NCBI GenBank assembly: GCA_024231955.1 | Contig: JAAEPZ010000369.1 | Location: 1 to 43,871 of the forward strand | Origin: a bacterium | GTDB taxonomy: Bacteria > Krumholzibacteriota > Krumholzibacteriia > JACNKJ01 | Length of the DNA stretch: 43,871 bases | Reading direction: 5' to 3' | Shown: one piece after another, positions 30,612-41,929 of the stretch | Numbering within the stretch: position 1 is the stretch's first letter | How the letters are laid out: each line of letters starts with the position of its first letter | Position numbers and translations under genes: made by a program | The notes under the pieces: generated by a model | What the model saw: the letters and a program-made list of their open reading frames with translations, nothing else | Databases searched by the model: none | Told to the model about the DNA's origin: nothing

Positions 30612-33419
30612 ATGCGCCGGCTTGCCTTGATGCTCCTGATTATCATGCTGAGTTCGACTCTCACAGCGGCTCGGGAGGGGACAAGTCCTGGACTCTCCAG
30701 AGACGGCATCCCGACCGCTCTCGCGGATCCCGTGTATGGAGCCCTCTTCGCGCCCGTCGCGGATTACGATCCCGCAGTGCCGACACTTGCCGCCCTGCTG
30801 GGGGAGGATGCGCTCAACAGGCCCGCTGCCGGTCATGATATCCACCGTGTGCTGCAGGCCATCGCAGCGGCCTCTCCACGCGTTCACCTCGAGACCTACG
30901 GCTACTCGCACGAGGGACGTCCCCTGGACCTGGTCGTCGTGACCTCGGCAGAGCGGCTTGCCGATCCGGCCGCTCTCCGCGCGGAGCGGCGCAGGTTGGC
31001 CGATCCCCGTGATGAGGATCAAGACTTCGCGAGTATGATGCCGGTCGTGGCCTGGATAGGCGCCTGCGTACACGGCACCGAACCCTCGGGCGCCGATGGT
31101 GCGCTGGCCCTGCTTCATCACCTGGCCGCGGATCGTTCGATCGCCACGAAGAGGCTGCTGGATGACGTGGTCGTGATCATCGATCCTCTTCAGAACCCGG
31201 ACGGCAGGGCGCGTTTCATGAGCCAGTACCTGACCTGGGACAGCCGGATCCCCGTCGTTGATCACCAGAGTAGCCAGCATCGCAACGGCTGGCCCAATGC
31301 GCGGGGCAATCATTACCTGCTCGATCTCAATCGCGACTGGTTCGCGCTCAGTCAGCCCGAAACACGCGCGCGGATCAGGGTGCTGCTGGACTGGCAACCC
31401 CAGGTCAGCTTCGACCTGCATGAGATGGGGGCGTTTGATACCTACCTGTTCTCGCCGCCCCGCGCGCCGTTCAATCCGCACCTGCCTGCATCCACATCCG
31501 GCTGGTGGCGGGTTTTGGCCGAGGATATCGCCGGCGCCTTCGGTCAATACGGGTGGAGCTGTTACAACGGCGACTGGCACGAGGAGTTCAATCCCAACCG
31601 GGGTGCCGCCTGGCCGCTGATGAATGGGGTCGTCTCGTTTCTCGGTGAGCAATCCAGTACCCACGGCCGTGCGATTCGGCGTCCAGACGGCCATGTGCTC
31701 ACCTATCGCGAAGCCGTGCATCATCAGTACACGGCCGCACTCAACCTGGTGCGCTCCGCCGCGAAAAATCGCGTCGGTCTGCTGGCCGACTACACCGCCA
31801 ACCGGATCGAGGGGATGAAAAGGGGCGCGTTCATCATTGATGCGACGGTGCGTCCCGATCTCGTCGAGCGTTTCGTGCGGGTGTTGGCGGCTCAGGATAT
31901 CGAGGTGCGGGTCGCCGAACGCCCCTTCGGGAGCCGGAGCGCCAGGAACTACTGGGGTGAAATCCGGGGTGGGGAGCGTTTCCTCGCAGGTTCCTGCATT
32001 ATCGATCTGGAGCAGCCGCAGGGTAGACTCGCGCGCGCCATTCTGGAGTTCGATCCGCAGCTGGGCGATGAGTTCGTCACCAAAGAGAGGCGCAGTCTGG
32101 AGAGTGGCGCGGGGAGTTTGCTCTATGAATCACCCGCCTGGTCTCTGGCCATGGCCTATGGTCTGGATGTCTATCTGGCCGACAGGTGTCCCGATGTCGC
32201 CGGTTCGCCGCCGGCGGAATCGGCACCCGCGACGGGTGGAGTGCATCCGCCTGCGGAGTACGGGTATCTTCTCGACGCACGGGCGCCCCGGGCCGAAAGG
32301 GCGCTGGCCCTGCTGCATGCCGCCGGGGTGAAAGCGTGGGCAGCCGCCGAGGCCTTCCGCAAGGATGAGCGGCAGTATCCCGTCGGCACGGTGCTGGTCA
32401 AAAGGGCGGACAACGCAGCGGACCTGGAGGGGACGATCGCACGGATCGTCCGCCGTACCGGCGTCACGTTCCAGGGTGTGGGACATGCCCTGACCCAACA
32501 GGGACCCGATATGGGGGCCCGCGCCTTCCGTCTGCTCCATGCGCCCCGTGTGGCCCTGCTTACGGGCACACCTTTCTACCAGACAACCTGCGGCGCACTC
32601 TGGCACTACTTCGATCGGGAGCTGTCGCTACCCTGTTCATTGCTGCGGATCAGTGCGCTGGAGCGCTCGGATCTCGACCTTTACAATGTGCTCATCGTGC
32701 CCGATGCCGGAGCCGGTCGGGGAGAGGGCCTTATTGCCCAACTGGGACCGGAGGGTGTGGCCAGGATCGCGGATTGGGTGCGTCGGGGCGGCACGCTGAT
32801 TACGTTGGGAGAGGGGTCCTGGTTGCTCTTTGGGGGGGAGATGCCTCTGAGCGCATTGCGCCCGCGCCGCCTGGTGCTGGATCAGTTGGGTGAGTACGCG
32901 AAAGCCCAGACCCGGCTCAACTCGGTTTCCCGACTTCAGGTTGACGAACTGGCGTTGCGCACCGGTACCGGAGATGGGATAAACCGTCCAGAGGAGCAAT
33001 CCGTAGAGGAGATGATGATCTCCGATGACGATGATGCTTTTTTGCGCCGTTTCAGTCCCCGTGGAGCTTTCGTACGTGTTGACTTGAATCCCGATCATTG
33101 GCTTGCCGCCGGTGTGGGGACGCGAGTGCCGGTGCTGGTAAAGAGTGATCTGGTTCTCATGGCTAGAGCACCTGTCCAGGGACTCGGCTTCTTTGCCCCG
33201 GCAAAAGATCTGCGGCTATCCGGTCTGCTCTGGCCTGAAGCCGGTGAGCGACTTGCGGGTTCCACCTACATGGGGCGGGAGGGTTTCGGCAACGGCCAAT
33301 TCATCTTCTTTGCGGGGAACCCTACCTACCGGGCTTACGCCCATGGTACATCACGGCTACTGGCCAATGCCATCCTGCTCGGAACCGGAATGGGGACGAA
33401 TTATCGTGTGATTAACTGA
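30612..33419 (+). CDS. Secreted M14-family zinc carboxypeptidase-like protein
   Basis: ATG 30612 has GAAGGG 9 nt upstream. It starts a signal peptide (R-R-L-A-L-M-L-L-I-I-M-L-S-S-T-L-T-A-A). The product is 935 residues. Zinc ligands follow the M14 pattern: His154 and Glu157 in V-H-G-T-E-P-S-G, then N-P-D-G-R-A-R, L-N-R-D-W-F and the third ligand His270 in F-D-L-H-E-M-G. The peptidase domain is followed by a beta-rich middle and, from about residue 690, an amidotransferase-like segment (N-V-L-I-V-P-D-A-G-A, then I-A-D-W-V-R-R-G-G-T-L-I-T-L-G-E-G) with no visible active-site Cys. It likely trims peptides in the periplasm or at the surface; the substrate is unknown. Confidence 0.87.
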   Translation: MRRLALMLLIIMLSSTLTAAREGTSPGLSRDGIPTALADPVYGALFAPVADYDPAVPTLAALLGEDALNRPAAGHDIHRVLQAIAAASPRVHLETYGYSHEGRPLDLVVVTSAERLADPAALRAERRRLADPRDEDQDFASMMPVVAWIGACVHGTEPSGADGALALLHHLAADRSIATKRLLDDVVVIIDPLQNPDGRARFMSQYLTWDSRIPVVDHQSSQHRNGWPNARGNHYLLDLNRDWFALSQPETRARIRVLLDWQPQVSFDLHEMGAFDTYLFSPPRAPFNPHLPASTSGWWRVLAEDIAGAFGQYGWSCYNGDWHEEFNPNRGAAWPLMNGVVSFLGEQSSTHGRAIRRPDGHVLTYREAVHHQYTAALNLVRSAAKNRVGLLADYTANRIEGMKRGAFIIDATVRPDLVERFVRVLAAQDIEVRVAERPFGSRSARNYWGEIRGGERFLAGSCIIDLEQPQGRLARAILEFDPQLGDEFVTKERRSLESGAGSLLYESPAWSLAMAYGLDVYLADRCPDVAGSPPAESAPATGGVHPPAEYGYLLDARAPRAERALALLHAAGVKAWAAAEAFRKDERQYPVGTVLVKRADNAADLEGTIARIVRRTGVTFQGVGHALTQQGPDMGARAFRLLHAPRVALLTGTPFYQTTCGALWHYFDRELSLPCSLLRISALERSDLDLYNVLIVPDAGAGRGEGLIAQLGPEGVARIADWVRRGGTLITLGEGSWLLFGGEMPLSALRPRRLVLDQLGEYAKAQTRLNSVSRLQVDELALRTGTGDGINRPEEQSVEEMMISDDDDAFLRRFSPRGAFVRVDLNPDHWLAAGVGTRVPVLVKSDLVLMARAPVQGLGFFAPAKDLRLSGLLWPEAGERLAGSTYMGREGFGNGQFIFFAGNPTYRAYAHGTSRLLANAILLGTGMGTNYRVIN

Positions 33420-33529
33420 ACAAGTCGCGGAGTGGTTTCTCTTTTGCCTGAATACTCTCGGCACAGGTGCTGGCCGCCAATTGCGTACGGCGGCGATGTA
33501 TTCCAAATTGGCCAGGAGAGATCGTTCCG

Positions 33530-35422
33530 TTGCGTGATGTTATTCAAGATCATATGCCCTTGGCAGCTGATGGTGTGCATGGTGATGGTCCGGGTCGCCA
33601 TACATCAGCCGCAGAGATCCGGGATATTTTGGCCAGCAGAGCCGACCGAGATCTTTCGCGGCGCTCCCGACGGGTTGTGATCGTCTGGCCTCTGGTTGTC
33701 CTCGCGCTTCTGATTTCACCGAATCTCCGGGAGATCCCCCTGAAGTTCAGCGTCAGCTTCATGGGGCTCATGATATTGCAGAGCATCATCCGGATGTGGA
33801 TGCTCAGCAACTTCGAACGATTTTACGCAAGCAACAGGCGAGTCTGGCGAATCATGGCCCTGATTGCGCCGAATATCAATGCCGCCATCTGGTCCTTTGG
33901 GCTTGTCGCGGCATTGAGCTACTACGGCGTCAATACTACCTTCTTCATCCTGCTTCTCCCGACAGCCAGCATCGCGACCGTGGCAACAGTCTCCCTGAGT
34001 CCGTCATTGAAGCTGTTCAACAGCTTCATCACCATCATGCTTGTACCTGTCTCGGTGGCCCTGATCATCTCCGATCCGGCCACCCCCGTGCTGGGTTTCG
34101 TACTCGGAATCTACTGGTTGCTGGTCATGGGGATCGGGACCTCGCTGCATCGGGAATATCGGCAGGCGCAAGCGAACTCGCTCTCTCTCGAGATCAGGGC
34201 TCGCGAGTTGCAGATAGCTCACAAGATGGCTGCTGATGCGAATCAGGCCAAAACGCAGTTCATGACCAATATGAGCCACGAAATCCGTACTCCGCTCAAC
34301 GGAATCCTGGGTCTGACCGGTCTGTTGCTTGACTCCGAACTGAGTTCGCAACAGCGTGAGTATCTGGGGGATGTCAACACGTGCGGCGCCGCACTTCTGG
34401 ACATCATCAATGAGATCCTCGATTTCTCCAAAATCGAGTCCGGTGAAATCGAGATCAGTACCGATGACTTCTCGATACGTCAGTTTGTCGACAAGCTGGT
34501 TGAGTCGATCCGCTCCCGGGCGGAGAAGAGGGGGATCGAACTTACAGGTCAGGTCAATATCGATGTGCCCGACATGTTGCAGGGCGATTCGCGACGATTG
34601 TGGCAAATTCTGTTGAACCTGCTGCAGAACGGCGTCAAATTCACCGAGTCTGGTGAGGTAACCCTGGCGGTCTCGCTCCTGTCCCGCGGGATGGATTCGG
34701 TCGAGTTGAAGATAGATGTCATCGATACGGGGATCGGTATCCACTCGGATGAACAGGAGAGGATATTCCAGGTTTTCGATCAGGTCGACAGCTCCCTGCG
34801 CCGCCGTTTCGGAGGTGTCGGCCTCGGTTTGAGCGTAGCCAACAAACTGGCCCGGATGATGGGGGGAAATATCAGCCTGATCAGTGAGCTCGGGAAGGGG
34901 AGCACCTTCACCCTGCTCCTCCCCTTTGCCATCAACGAGAGCTGGCTGGATGCAAAGCCGGATAGCTCGGAGGGGATGGTGACGAAAACCGGGATGCGTG
35001 GCACGGAGAGGCAAATCAACCGACTGAATGGAACTCGGGTCCTGCTGGTGGAGGATGATCTCATCAACCAGAAACTCGCTCGCCGTCTGCTTGAGAAAAT
35101 GGGAGCCGAGGTCACGTCGGCCCTGAATGGCTTGGAGGGGGTTCAGGCCTGGGAGAACGAGGAGTTCGATCTGGTGCTGATGGATGTCCAGATGCCGGGG
35201 ATGGATGGCTGCAAAGCCTCCCAAATCATACGCAACCTCGAGATGAAGCGGGGCGGTTACACGCCGATAGTGGCCATAACCGCCCACGTCATAGAGAGGG
35301 ACAGGGAGGAATTTCTCTCTGCCGGGATGGATGACTATATTGCCAAACCCATCATCAAAGCCGAATTGTACCGGGTGCTGAACAAGTTACTCAGCTCTGA
35401 CTTCCGGGCTCCAACTCTTTAA
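33530..35422 (+). CDS. Membrane hybrid sensor histidine kinase with receiver domain
   Basis: The probable start is TTG 33530, with AGGAGAG (33514-33520) upstream; ATG 33554 is the alternative without a ribosome site. The product is 630 residues. About six hydrophobic helices form an N-terminal membrane sensor (around 50-215). A short coiled coil leads to the HisKA domain, with phospho-acceptor His250 in [11 protein letters not shown]. The ATPase domain has the N box [17 protein letters not shown] and G-V-G-L-G-L-S. A receiver domain follows with acidic pair E-D-D and phospho-Asp552 in [11 protein letters not shown]. No DNA-binding output domain is attached. Its 3' end overlaps the convergent RND permease gene by 32 bp. 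The signal and target are unknown. Confidence 0.92.
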   Translation: MRDVIQDHMPLAADGVHGDGPGRHTSAAEIRDILASRADRDLSRRSRRVVIVWPLVVLALLISPNLREIPLKFSVSFMGLMILQSIIRMWMLSNFERFYASNRRVWRIMALIAPNINAAIWSFGLVAALSYYGVNTTFFILLLPTASIATVATVSLSPSLKLFNSFITIMLVPVSVALIISDPATPVLGFVLGIYWLLVMGIGTSLHREYRQAQANSLSLEIRARELQIAHKMAADANQAKTQFMTNMSHEIRTPLNGILGLTGLLLDSELSSQQREYLGDVNTCGAALLDIINEILDFSKIESGEIEISTDDFSIRQFVDKLVESIRSRAEKRGIELTGQVNIDVPDMLQGDSRRLWQILLNLLQNGVKFTESGEVTLAVSLLSRGMDSVELKIDVIDTGIGIHSDEQERIFQVFDQVDSSLRRRFGGVGLGLSVANKLARMMGGNISLISELGKGSTFTLLLPFAINESWLDAKPDSSEGMVTKTGMRGTERQINRLNGTRVLLVEDDLINQKLARRLLEKMGAEVTSALNGLEGVQAWENEEFDLVLMDVQMPGMDGCKASQIIRNLEMKRGGYTPIVAITAHVIERDREEFLSAGMDDYIAKPIIKAELYRVLNKLLSSDFRAPTL

Positions 35423-38400
35423 CCGGCTCCACCGAACGCCAGGGCAACCGCCCCTTCCCTTTGCCCCAACCCAGAATCGTCCGCACATAGGCGGCGGAGT
35501 TCTCCGCCAATATGTAGAAGGTCGGCAACACTACCAACGTCAGAACCGTACTTGTCGCCAGCCCTCCGATAACCGCCCTGGCCAGGGGGAAATAGTAACC
35601 GCCGGAGATGTGGGTCTTCCCCAACGCCAGGGGCATCAGGCCCAGGATCGTTGTCGAGGCGGTCATCAGGATCGGTCGGAAACGATCGTGACAACCCTCG
35701 ACTATCGCCTGTTCCCGACTCATTCCCCTGCTGCGCAGATGATTGATGTGATCGAGCAGTACGATGCCGTTGTTCACGACCACCCCTACCAGAATCACCA
35801 TGCCGATCATGGCGAAGAGATTCATGGGTGTGTTGGTCAGCATCAGCACCCAGATCACACCGATCACCGCGAAGGGGATACAGAGCATAATGACGAGCGG
35901 ATGGAGGAAGGATTCGAAGAGCGCCGCCATGACCAGGTACACGCAGACCAATGCCAGAAGCGCGTTCATGGCCAGATCGGCTTGTTTCTCCTGGGCCTGA
36001 AGCAGGCGCCGGCCGAAGGACCACGAATAACCGGCCGGCAGGTCGAGGCTGTTCATGATCTGTTCGACCTCTTCGATCGTATCGTCGAACTCCTCACCCT
36101 CGTAGGTGCCGTTGATGCTCAGCGCGGTTTTCTGATGTTGCCGACGAATCCCCTGCGGACCCTTGGCGATTTCGAAACGGGCGACCTGCCCCAGCAGGAC
36201 CGGGCGATCTTCGCGATAGGTGATGGGCAGTTGCTTCAGGTTGTCGATGTTGCGCCGCGATGCCGGTTCCAGGACGATGCCCAGATCGATCTCGCGCTCG
36301 GCCCCCTGAAAGCGGCGTAGAGGTATGCCGCGGAAGGTCAATCCGAGAACATCGGACAGTGAGCGGGGGCTGACCCCGTAACTGCTGGCCAACTGGCGAT
36401 CGAGAATAACGCGTATCTCGTCGCGCCCCTCGTCGATGTTGGTGCCGACATCCTCCATGCCGTCGATCAGGTCTATACGGCGGACCACCTCTTCGGAGAT
36501 GTCCTCCAGCAGATCCGTATCCTCGCCAAAGAGGGTGACCGATACGCTTTCGCCGCCGATACCCGCATCATTGTCGTCGCCGAAACGGTATTCGCAACCC
36601 GCCAGCTCGGGCAGCTCCTCACGCAGATACTTGCGCATGCCCCGTATCTGCTCGGGGCTCAGGTCCGTATCGGGCGTGAAGTAGAGGCTGAAAGCGATGA
36701 AGTTGTCCTGGTAGAACAGATAGACGTTCTCCACACCCAGCGAATCCTGCTTCGCGAGGAGGAATTCCTCCATGGGCTTCACGTAATCCCGTACGCGATA
36801 GATGTTGGTGTTGTCCGTGAACTCAACCCAGGAGTAGATGCGGTTGATCTTCACGCTGCCGTCGTCCTCCTCGAACTCGGATGCACCAAAGCCGGTGACC
36901 TTGGTCGCCAGTACGGTGATGAGTATCAGCAGGGGCAGGAGACCCCAGGCCGTGAGTTTGGGATGCTTCAGCGCGGTCCAGTTGAGGACGCCCAGGTATT
37001 TTTTCCGCCATCTGCTCAGAACACGGAATTCCTGGATGCTGTCCTGGCGCGGAATGCGCGCCGCCAGCATCGGCACCAGCGTCAGGCAGATGAGCAGCGA
37101 AAAGATGAGAGTGATGGAGATGGTCACGCCGACCTCACCCAGCCAGATGGCCATCTCGTCGGTCTTGGTGAGGATGATGGGCGCAAAAACGATGATGGAG
37201 GTCAGGGTGGAGGCTGTGACGGCCATGGCCACATCCTTCGCGCCGCGTCGCGCAGCGGTTCCGGACTCCTCTCCCCTCTCCTGTCGCTTGAATATCGACT
37301 CCAGAACGACGATGGCGTTGTCCACGAGCATGCCTACGGCCAGCATCAGCCCCATCATGGTCAGCATGTTCAGCGAACGGCCGGACATGTAGAGGAAGAC
37401 GCTGGTGGAGATCACCGAGATCGGGATCGCGGTGGCCGCGATCAGCGTGGGGCGAAAGCGTCTGAGGAAGAACAGGAGGACGCTGACGGCGAAGAAGGAG
37501 CCGATCAGTCCCGACGTCAACAGCCCCTTGAGGCAATTGGTGATCTCGTCGGCCTGGTCGAAGAAGAGAACAACCTCGATCCCGTTCAGTGACGGATCCT
37601 GGGAGATCTCATCGAGGACCCTCTTCACATTGCGCGAGACATCCACGATGTTGGCGCCCGAGGCCTTCTGAATCGTGAAGGCGATGGCCGATTCTCCGTT
37701 GAGTTGCCGGAAATAGGTGGGCAACGGTTCGCTGTAGATTATCTCGGCGATGTCCTTGAGGCGCAGACCGGCTTCCGAGACGATCAGATTCTCCACATCA
37801 TCCAGGCTGCGGAATTGTCCGAGGGAGCGCACGTTGATCCGCTGGCGGCCGTTGTTGACCATGCCCAGCGAGAGATCGATGTTGCTGCTGTTCAGACGGG
37901 TGAACAACCCACCCACGTCGATGCCGTGCTCGATGATCTTGTCCAGCAGCAGGTAGATCGTCACATCCTTCGGCGCAATGCCGTCCACCTCGACGCGACC
38001 GACACCCTCGACCCGGCTCAGAGGGTTGATGATGCGCCGCTCCAGAAGATCGTAGGAGCTGGCCAGGTCGCGCCCGTGTGCGCTGATGCGCCCCTCCATG
38101 ACCGGAATGTCGTTCGTGTTGAACGTGAAGATGAAATATTGACGCAGGTCATCCGGCAGGATGGGACGCACCTGCTCCATCTTCTCCTTGACCTCGAGAC
38201 GGAGAATGTCGATGTCGCGGGAGAAATCGAACTCCAGATTGACCCAACCGCCATCTCGGCCCGCCCAGGAGCTCATGTTCCGCATCTCGCCCAAGGTGGC
38301 CATTATCTCCTCGACCGGTCGGACGATCTCCCGTTCGACCTGGCCGGGGACGGCGTTGGGGTAGGGCATCCAGATGCTGACGAACGGCATGTCGACCTTG

Positions 38401-38513
38401 GGCAGGAAGTCCAGTTTGAGTCGGCTCATGCTGACGATGCCCAGCACCAGGATGGCGGCCGTAACCACCAGGACGGTTACGGGACGGCGGATCGCGAATT
38501 GCGGCAGATTCAT
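35391..38513 (-). CDS. RND-family efflux permease (distal gene)
   Basis: This gene encodes 1040 residues on the minus strand, the usual length for an inner-membrane HAE-type RND pump subunit driven by proton import. The N-terminus reads [13 protein letters not shown] with TM1. Two large periplasmic loops and twelve helices can be followed. TM4 has [14 protein letters not shown], so one Asp of the classical Asp-Asp pair is Asn, as in many non-AcrB members. The TM6-TM7 loop is short (R-I-P-R-Q-D-S-I-Q). Its start lies 8 bp after the stop of the upstream RND gene. Two tandem permeases suggest a heteromeric pump like MdtBC. No TolC-type outer-membrane gene is in view. Confidence 0.94.
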   Translation of the reverse strand: MNLPQFAIRRPVTVLVVTAAILVLGIVSMSRLKLDFLPKVDMPFVSIWMPYPNAVPGQVEREIVRPVEEIMATLGEMRNMSSWAGRDGGWVNLEFDFSRDIDILRLEVKEKMEQVRPILPDDLRQYFIFTFNTNDIPVMEGRISAHGRDLASSYDLLERRIINPLSRVEGVGRVEVDGIAPKDVTIYLLLDKIIEHGIDVGGLFTRLNSSNIDLSLGMVNNGRQRINVRSLGQFRSLDDVENLIVSEAGLRLKDIAEIIYSEPLPTYFRQLNGESAIAFTIQKASGANIVDVSRNVKRVLDEISQDPSLNGIEVVLFFDQADEITNCLKGLLTSGLIGSFFAVSVLLFFLRRFRPTLIAATAIPISVISTSVFLYMSGRSLNMLTMMGLMLAVGMLVDNAIVVLESIFKRQERGEESGTAARRGAKDVAMAVTASTLTSIIVFAPIILTKTDEMAIWLGEVGVTISITLIFSLLICLTLVPMLAARIPRQDSIQEFRVLSRWRKKYLGVLNWTALKHPKLTAWGLLPLLILITVLATKVTGFGASEFEEDDGSVKINRIYSWVEFTDNTNIYRVRDYVKPMEEFLLAKQDSLGVENVYLFYQDNFIAFSLYFTPDTDLSPEQIRGMRKYLREELPELAGCEYRFGDDNDAGIGGESVSVTLFGEDTDLLEDISEEVVRRIDLIDGMEDVGTNIDEGRDEIRVILDRQLASSYGVSPRSLSDVLGLTFRGIPLRRFQGAEREIDLGIVLEPASRRNIDNLKQLPITYREDRPVLLGQVARFEIAKGPQGIRRQHQKTALSINGTYEGEEFDDTIEEVEQIMNSLDLPAGYSWSFGRRLLQAQEKQADLAMNALLALVCVYLVMAALFESFLHPLVIMLCIPFAVIGVIWVLMLTNTPMNLFAMIGMVILVGVVVNNGIVLLDHINHLRSRGMSREQAIVEGCHDRFRPILMTASTTILGLMPLALGKTHISGGYYFPLARAVIGGLATSTVLTLVVLPTFYILAENSAAYVRTILGWGKGKGRLPWRSVEPVKELEPGSQS

Positions 38514-38521
38514 GATTGGCC

Positions 38522-41500
38522 TCAGGCTTTCCGGTCCAGAAGATCGTAGACGACGGGGATGACGACCAAAGTCAACATGGTGGCCACGGTCAGACCGCCG
38601 ATGACCGCGATGGCCATCGGTGCGCGGATCTCGGCTCCCTCACCCAGGCCGATGGCCATGGGCAGCAGACCGAGTATCGTCGTCAGCGTGGTCATCAGGA
38701 TGGGGCGCAGACGAGCGGAGGCGGCCTCCAGGATTGCCTGCCGCTTGGCCAGCCCGGCGCGGCGCCGCTGGTTGATGAAGTCGATCAGGACGATGGCGTT
38801 GTTGACCACGATCCCCGTGAGCATCACCGCACCGATCAGCACCACGATGCTGACCGATGTGCCGGTCAGGAACAGCGCGAGGATGATGCCGACCAGCCCC
38901 AGGGGGACGGTCATCAGGATGACGAAGGGGTGCAGGAACGATTCGAACTGGCTGGCCATCACCAGATAGACCATAAACACCGCGAGCACCGCCGCCAGCA
39001 GCAGACTGCGGAACGAGGTGGAGATCTCGTTGTTCTGTCCACCCAGAGTGACGGCCATGTTGCCGGGGGCGGGCATCCTGTCCAGGAGAGTCTGGATCTC
39101 CCGGCTGGCGCTGCCGAGGTCGCGGCCGGCGAGGTTGGCGCTGATCACCGCAGCGCGTTGCTGACCGATGTGGGTGATCTGGGCAGGACCGATGCCGAGT
39201 TGGACATCGGCGACGGTAGTGAGCGTGATCGGCACGCCGCCACTCTGGCTGACAACCAGTTCGCCGATGTCATCCACCTCGATCATCTCGGCGGAGGCGG
39301 TACGCACGCGGATGTCTATCTGCCGATCCTCCTCCTTGAGGCGGGTGGCCACGTCGCCGTGTATCTTTCCGCGCAGGACACGGCTGACCGCTTCGAGATC
39401 CAGGTTCAGGGCCGCCAGACGTTCACGGTTGAAGCGGACCTGCACTTCGGGATTACCGTCCTCGAGACTGTTGCGCAGGTCGCGGAGACCTTCGATGGAG
39501 GACATCGCCTCCGTCAACTGGTTCGCGTACAACCGCATCGCCTCGAGATTATAGCCGAAGACCTGCACCTCGACCGGAGTGCTGAAGCTGAAGTAGCTGG
39601 GACGCCGGAAGGTGTAGCGAATCTCGGGATGTCCATCCAGAACGCGACGGCATCTTTCGATCACCGCAGTCTCCATGGTACGATCGCCGGTGTCGGCGAT
39701 CGTGATGTTGAGCTGGGCGATGTTCTCGCGCCGCTCACTGCGGGCACTGCCCAGTTCGGGACTATCCCCGACGCTGCTGAACAACGTGGAGATGTTGCCG
39801 TCCGTGATGAGCTCCTGCTCGACACTGGCGACCTTGCCCTCAACCGCAAGCAGCGGCGTGCCGGGCGGCAGCTCCAGATCGAACGTGAATGAACCCTGGG
39901 AGAAGGGGGGGACGAGTTCAACGCCCAACTGAGGGGTCAGGAGCAGACAGCCGACGGCCAGCAGCAACGCCAGGCAGACTGTGCCGAACCTGTGACCGAG
40001 CGCATGCCTTATCACCCGCGGGTAGACTCTGCCCAGCCAGGTCCAGAAGTGATCGAACATCTTCTGCAGGGGGAAGATCAGCAGGTCGGTGAGAATGAAC
40101 AATCCGCGGAACAGCAGGCCGAAGAATTTGACGAGGATGCCGAACAGGAAAAACAACAGGCCGCGACCGATCCACTTGAGCAGCCACTGCACGCCACGGC
40201 CAACGGCCCTCAGGGGGCGGGACAGAAGTTTCCAGAGCATCCGGAAGGGGAAAGTGATGATCTTGAACGTCCAGCGCAGGATAAAACCGATCCCCTTCGC
40301 CAGCCAGCGCAGAGGCAGGAAGATCACAGAACCGATGCGTTCGATCAGCGAGGCATCGCCCTCGGGCTCGTCGTCTGAATCCGTGATGGTGGCGATGTCA
40401 ATGGTCGGCATCACTTCATCTTCATCGCTGCTCTCGCTCAGGGTGCCGGCGGCCTGCTTCTCGGCTCGTTTTGTCCCGATACTGGCCAGCACGGGGATGA
40501 GCGTCAGCGCCGCGATCAGGGAGACCACAAGCGAGGCCGCCACGGTCAACGCCTGATCCCGGAAGATCTGACCGGCGATCCCCTCGACGAAAATGATGGG
40601 GAGGAACACGGCAACGGTGGTCAGCGTCGAGGCTGTAACCGCCTGCGAAACCTCACTGGCGCCGGTGACGGTTGCGTCCCATGTGGACTTGCCCAGCCCC
40701 TTCTGACGGCCGATGGCCTCCAGTACGACAATGGCGTTGTCCACCAACATGCCGACACCAAGCGCCAGACCACCCAACGACATGATGTTCAGACTGACGT
40801 TGAATTGCTGCATGACGAAGAACGTGGCCATGATCGAGGTGGGAATGACCAGAGCGATGATGGCGGTGCTGCGTCGATCCTTGAGGAACAGGAAGAGTAC
40901 GAACACGGCGAGCAGGCCGCCGAGCAGGGCGTTGTTGCGCACTTCATTGAGAGACTGCTCGATGAAGACGCTCTGGTCTGACAGCACGACCAGTTCGATC
41001 CCTTCGGGTAGATCTTCCCGCAGAGCGTCAAGCCGGTTCTTGGTGCGCCGGGCCACCTGCACCGTGTTGGCATTGCCCTCTTTATACAGAGCAAGCTCGA
41101 CCGCCTCTTTGCCCGCCACACGGGAGATGATCTCCCGCTCCTTGAAATCGCGCGTGATCCGCGCCACATCCTCCAACTTGACGATTCGTCCGGCCTCTTC
41201 GAAGATCGTCGTCTGCCGGATATCGTTGATGTCCTCGAATTCGTTGAGTGTCCGCACCAGGAACTCCGCATCGCGATCCCGGATGCGGCCGCCGGCGGAG
41301 TTCAGGTTCTGATTGCTCAGAAACTGGGAGATTACACCGATAGGCAGATCCAGCGAACTCAGACGCCCCTCATCGACCTCTACGTGTATCTCCTCCTCCA
41401 GACCGCCCCGCAGGCGTACCGAGGCCACTCCGTCGAGCGACTCCAGATCCTTTTTGATCACCCGCTCGGCGAGGTGACGCAGCGGCGCCAGCTCCAGGTC

Positions 41501-41929
41501 GCCGTAGAGTCCGAGACGGAGGATCGGATCGAGGGTCGGATCGTAGCGCAGCAGGACAGGGCTGCCCGCATCATCGGGCAGACGCACCATGTCGAGCTTC
41601 TCACGCACGTCCAGCGACGCGAAATCCATGTCGGTTTTCCAGGCGAATTCCAGCAGGATCTCCGACACGCCCGGACGTGAAATCGAACGCAGCTTGCGCA
41701 GTCCCGGGATAACCGACACGGCCTCCTCAAGAGACTCGGTGATCAGCTTCTCGACCTCGGAGGGGGCTGCATCGGTGTATTCGGTCTGGATCGTCAGAGT
41801 GGGGTAGGAGATATCCGGCAGCAGATTCAGGGAGAGACGCGATAGCGCCACCAGGCCGAATATTACCGCAGCCAGGGTGACCATGAATACGGTCACCGGG
41901 CGATTCATGGAGGAACCGACGATTTTCAT
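38522..41929 (-). CDS. RND-family efflux permease with enlarged central loop
   Basis: This gene encodes 1135 residues, about 100 longer than typical. The RND start M-N-R-P-V-T-V-F-M-V-T, TM4 [14 protein letters not shown] and the C-terminal helices are canonical. Between TM6 and TM7 (about residues 485-635) sits an extra segment. It has an acidic stretch (S-E-S-S-D-E-D-E-V, D-S-D-D-E-P-E-G-D), then several hydrophobic and amphipathic helices rich in Trp, Phe, Arg and Lys (L-R-W-L-A-K-G-I-G-F-I-L-R-W, L-L-F-F-L-F-G-I-L-V-K-F-F). In AcrB this place holds one short amphipathic helix on the cytoplasmic face. The start codon directly abuts the adaptor stop. It probably pairs with the permease downstream. 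Confidence 0.94.
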   Translation of the reverse strand: MKIVGSSMNRPVTVFMVTLAAVIFGLVALSRLSLNLLPDISYPTLTIQTEYTDAAPSEVEKLITESLEEAVSVIPGLRKLRSISRPGVSEILLEFAWKTDMDFASLDVREKLDMVRLPDDAGSPVLLRYDPTLDPILRLGLYGDLELAPLRHLAERVIKKDLESLDGVASVRLRGGLEEEIHVEVDEGRLSSLDLPIGVISQFLSNQNLNSAGGRIRDRDAEFLVRTLNEFEDINDIRQTTIFEEAGRIVKLEDVARITRDFKEREIISRVAGKEAVELALYKEGNANTVQVARRTKNRLDALREDLPEGIELVVLSDQSVFIEQSLNEVRNNALLGGLLAVFVLFLFLKDRRSTAIIALVIPTSIMATFFVMQQFNVSLNIMSLGGLALGVGMLVDNAIVVLEAIGRQKGLGKSTWDATVTGASEVSQAVTASTLTTVAVFLPIIFVEGIAGQIFRDQALTVAASLVVSLIAALTLIPVLASIGTKRAEKQAAGTLSESSDEDEVMPTIDIATITDSDDEPEGDASLIERIGSVIFLPLRWLAKGIGFILRWTFKIITFPFRMLWKLLSRPLRAVGRGVQWLLKWIGRGLLFFLFGILVKFFGLLFRGLFILTDLLIFPLQKMFDHFWTWLGRVYPRVIRHALGHRFGTVCLALLLAVGCLLLTPQLGVELVPPFSQGSFTFDLELPPGTPLLAVEGKVASVEQELITDGNISTLFSSVGDSPELGSARSERRENIAQLNITIADTGDRTMETAVIERCRRVLDGHPEIRYTFRRPSYFSFSTPVEVQVFGYNLEAMRLYANQLTEAMSSIEGLRDLRNSLEDGNPEVQVRFNRERLAALNLDLEAVSRVLRGKIHGDVATRLKEEDRQIDIRVRTASAEMIEVDDIGELVVSQSGGVPITLTTVADVQLGIGPAQITHIGQQRAAVISANLAGRDLGSASREIQTLLDRMPAPGNMAVTLGGQNNEISTSFRSLLLAAVLAVFMVYLVMASQFESFLHPFVILMTVPLGLVGIILALFLTGTSVSIVVLIGAVMLTGIVVNNAIVLIDFINQRRRAGLAKRQAILEAASARLRPILMTTLTTILGLLPMAIGLGEGAEIRAPMAIAVIGGLTVATMLTLVVIPVVYDLLDRKA

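Noticed and set aside
38516..39892. Plus-strand 458-codon frame rich in Asp, His and Gln opposite the upstream RND permease
   Set aside because: Composition is typical of an antisense shadow, and the minus-strand permease is unambiguous.
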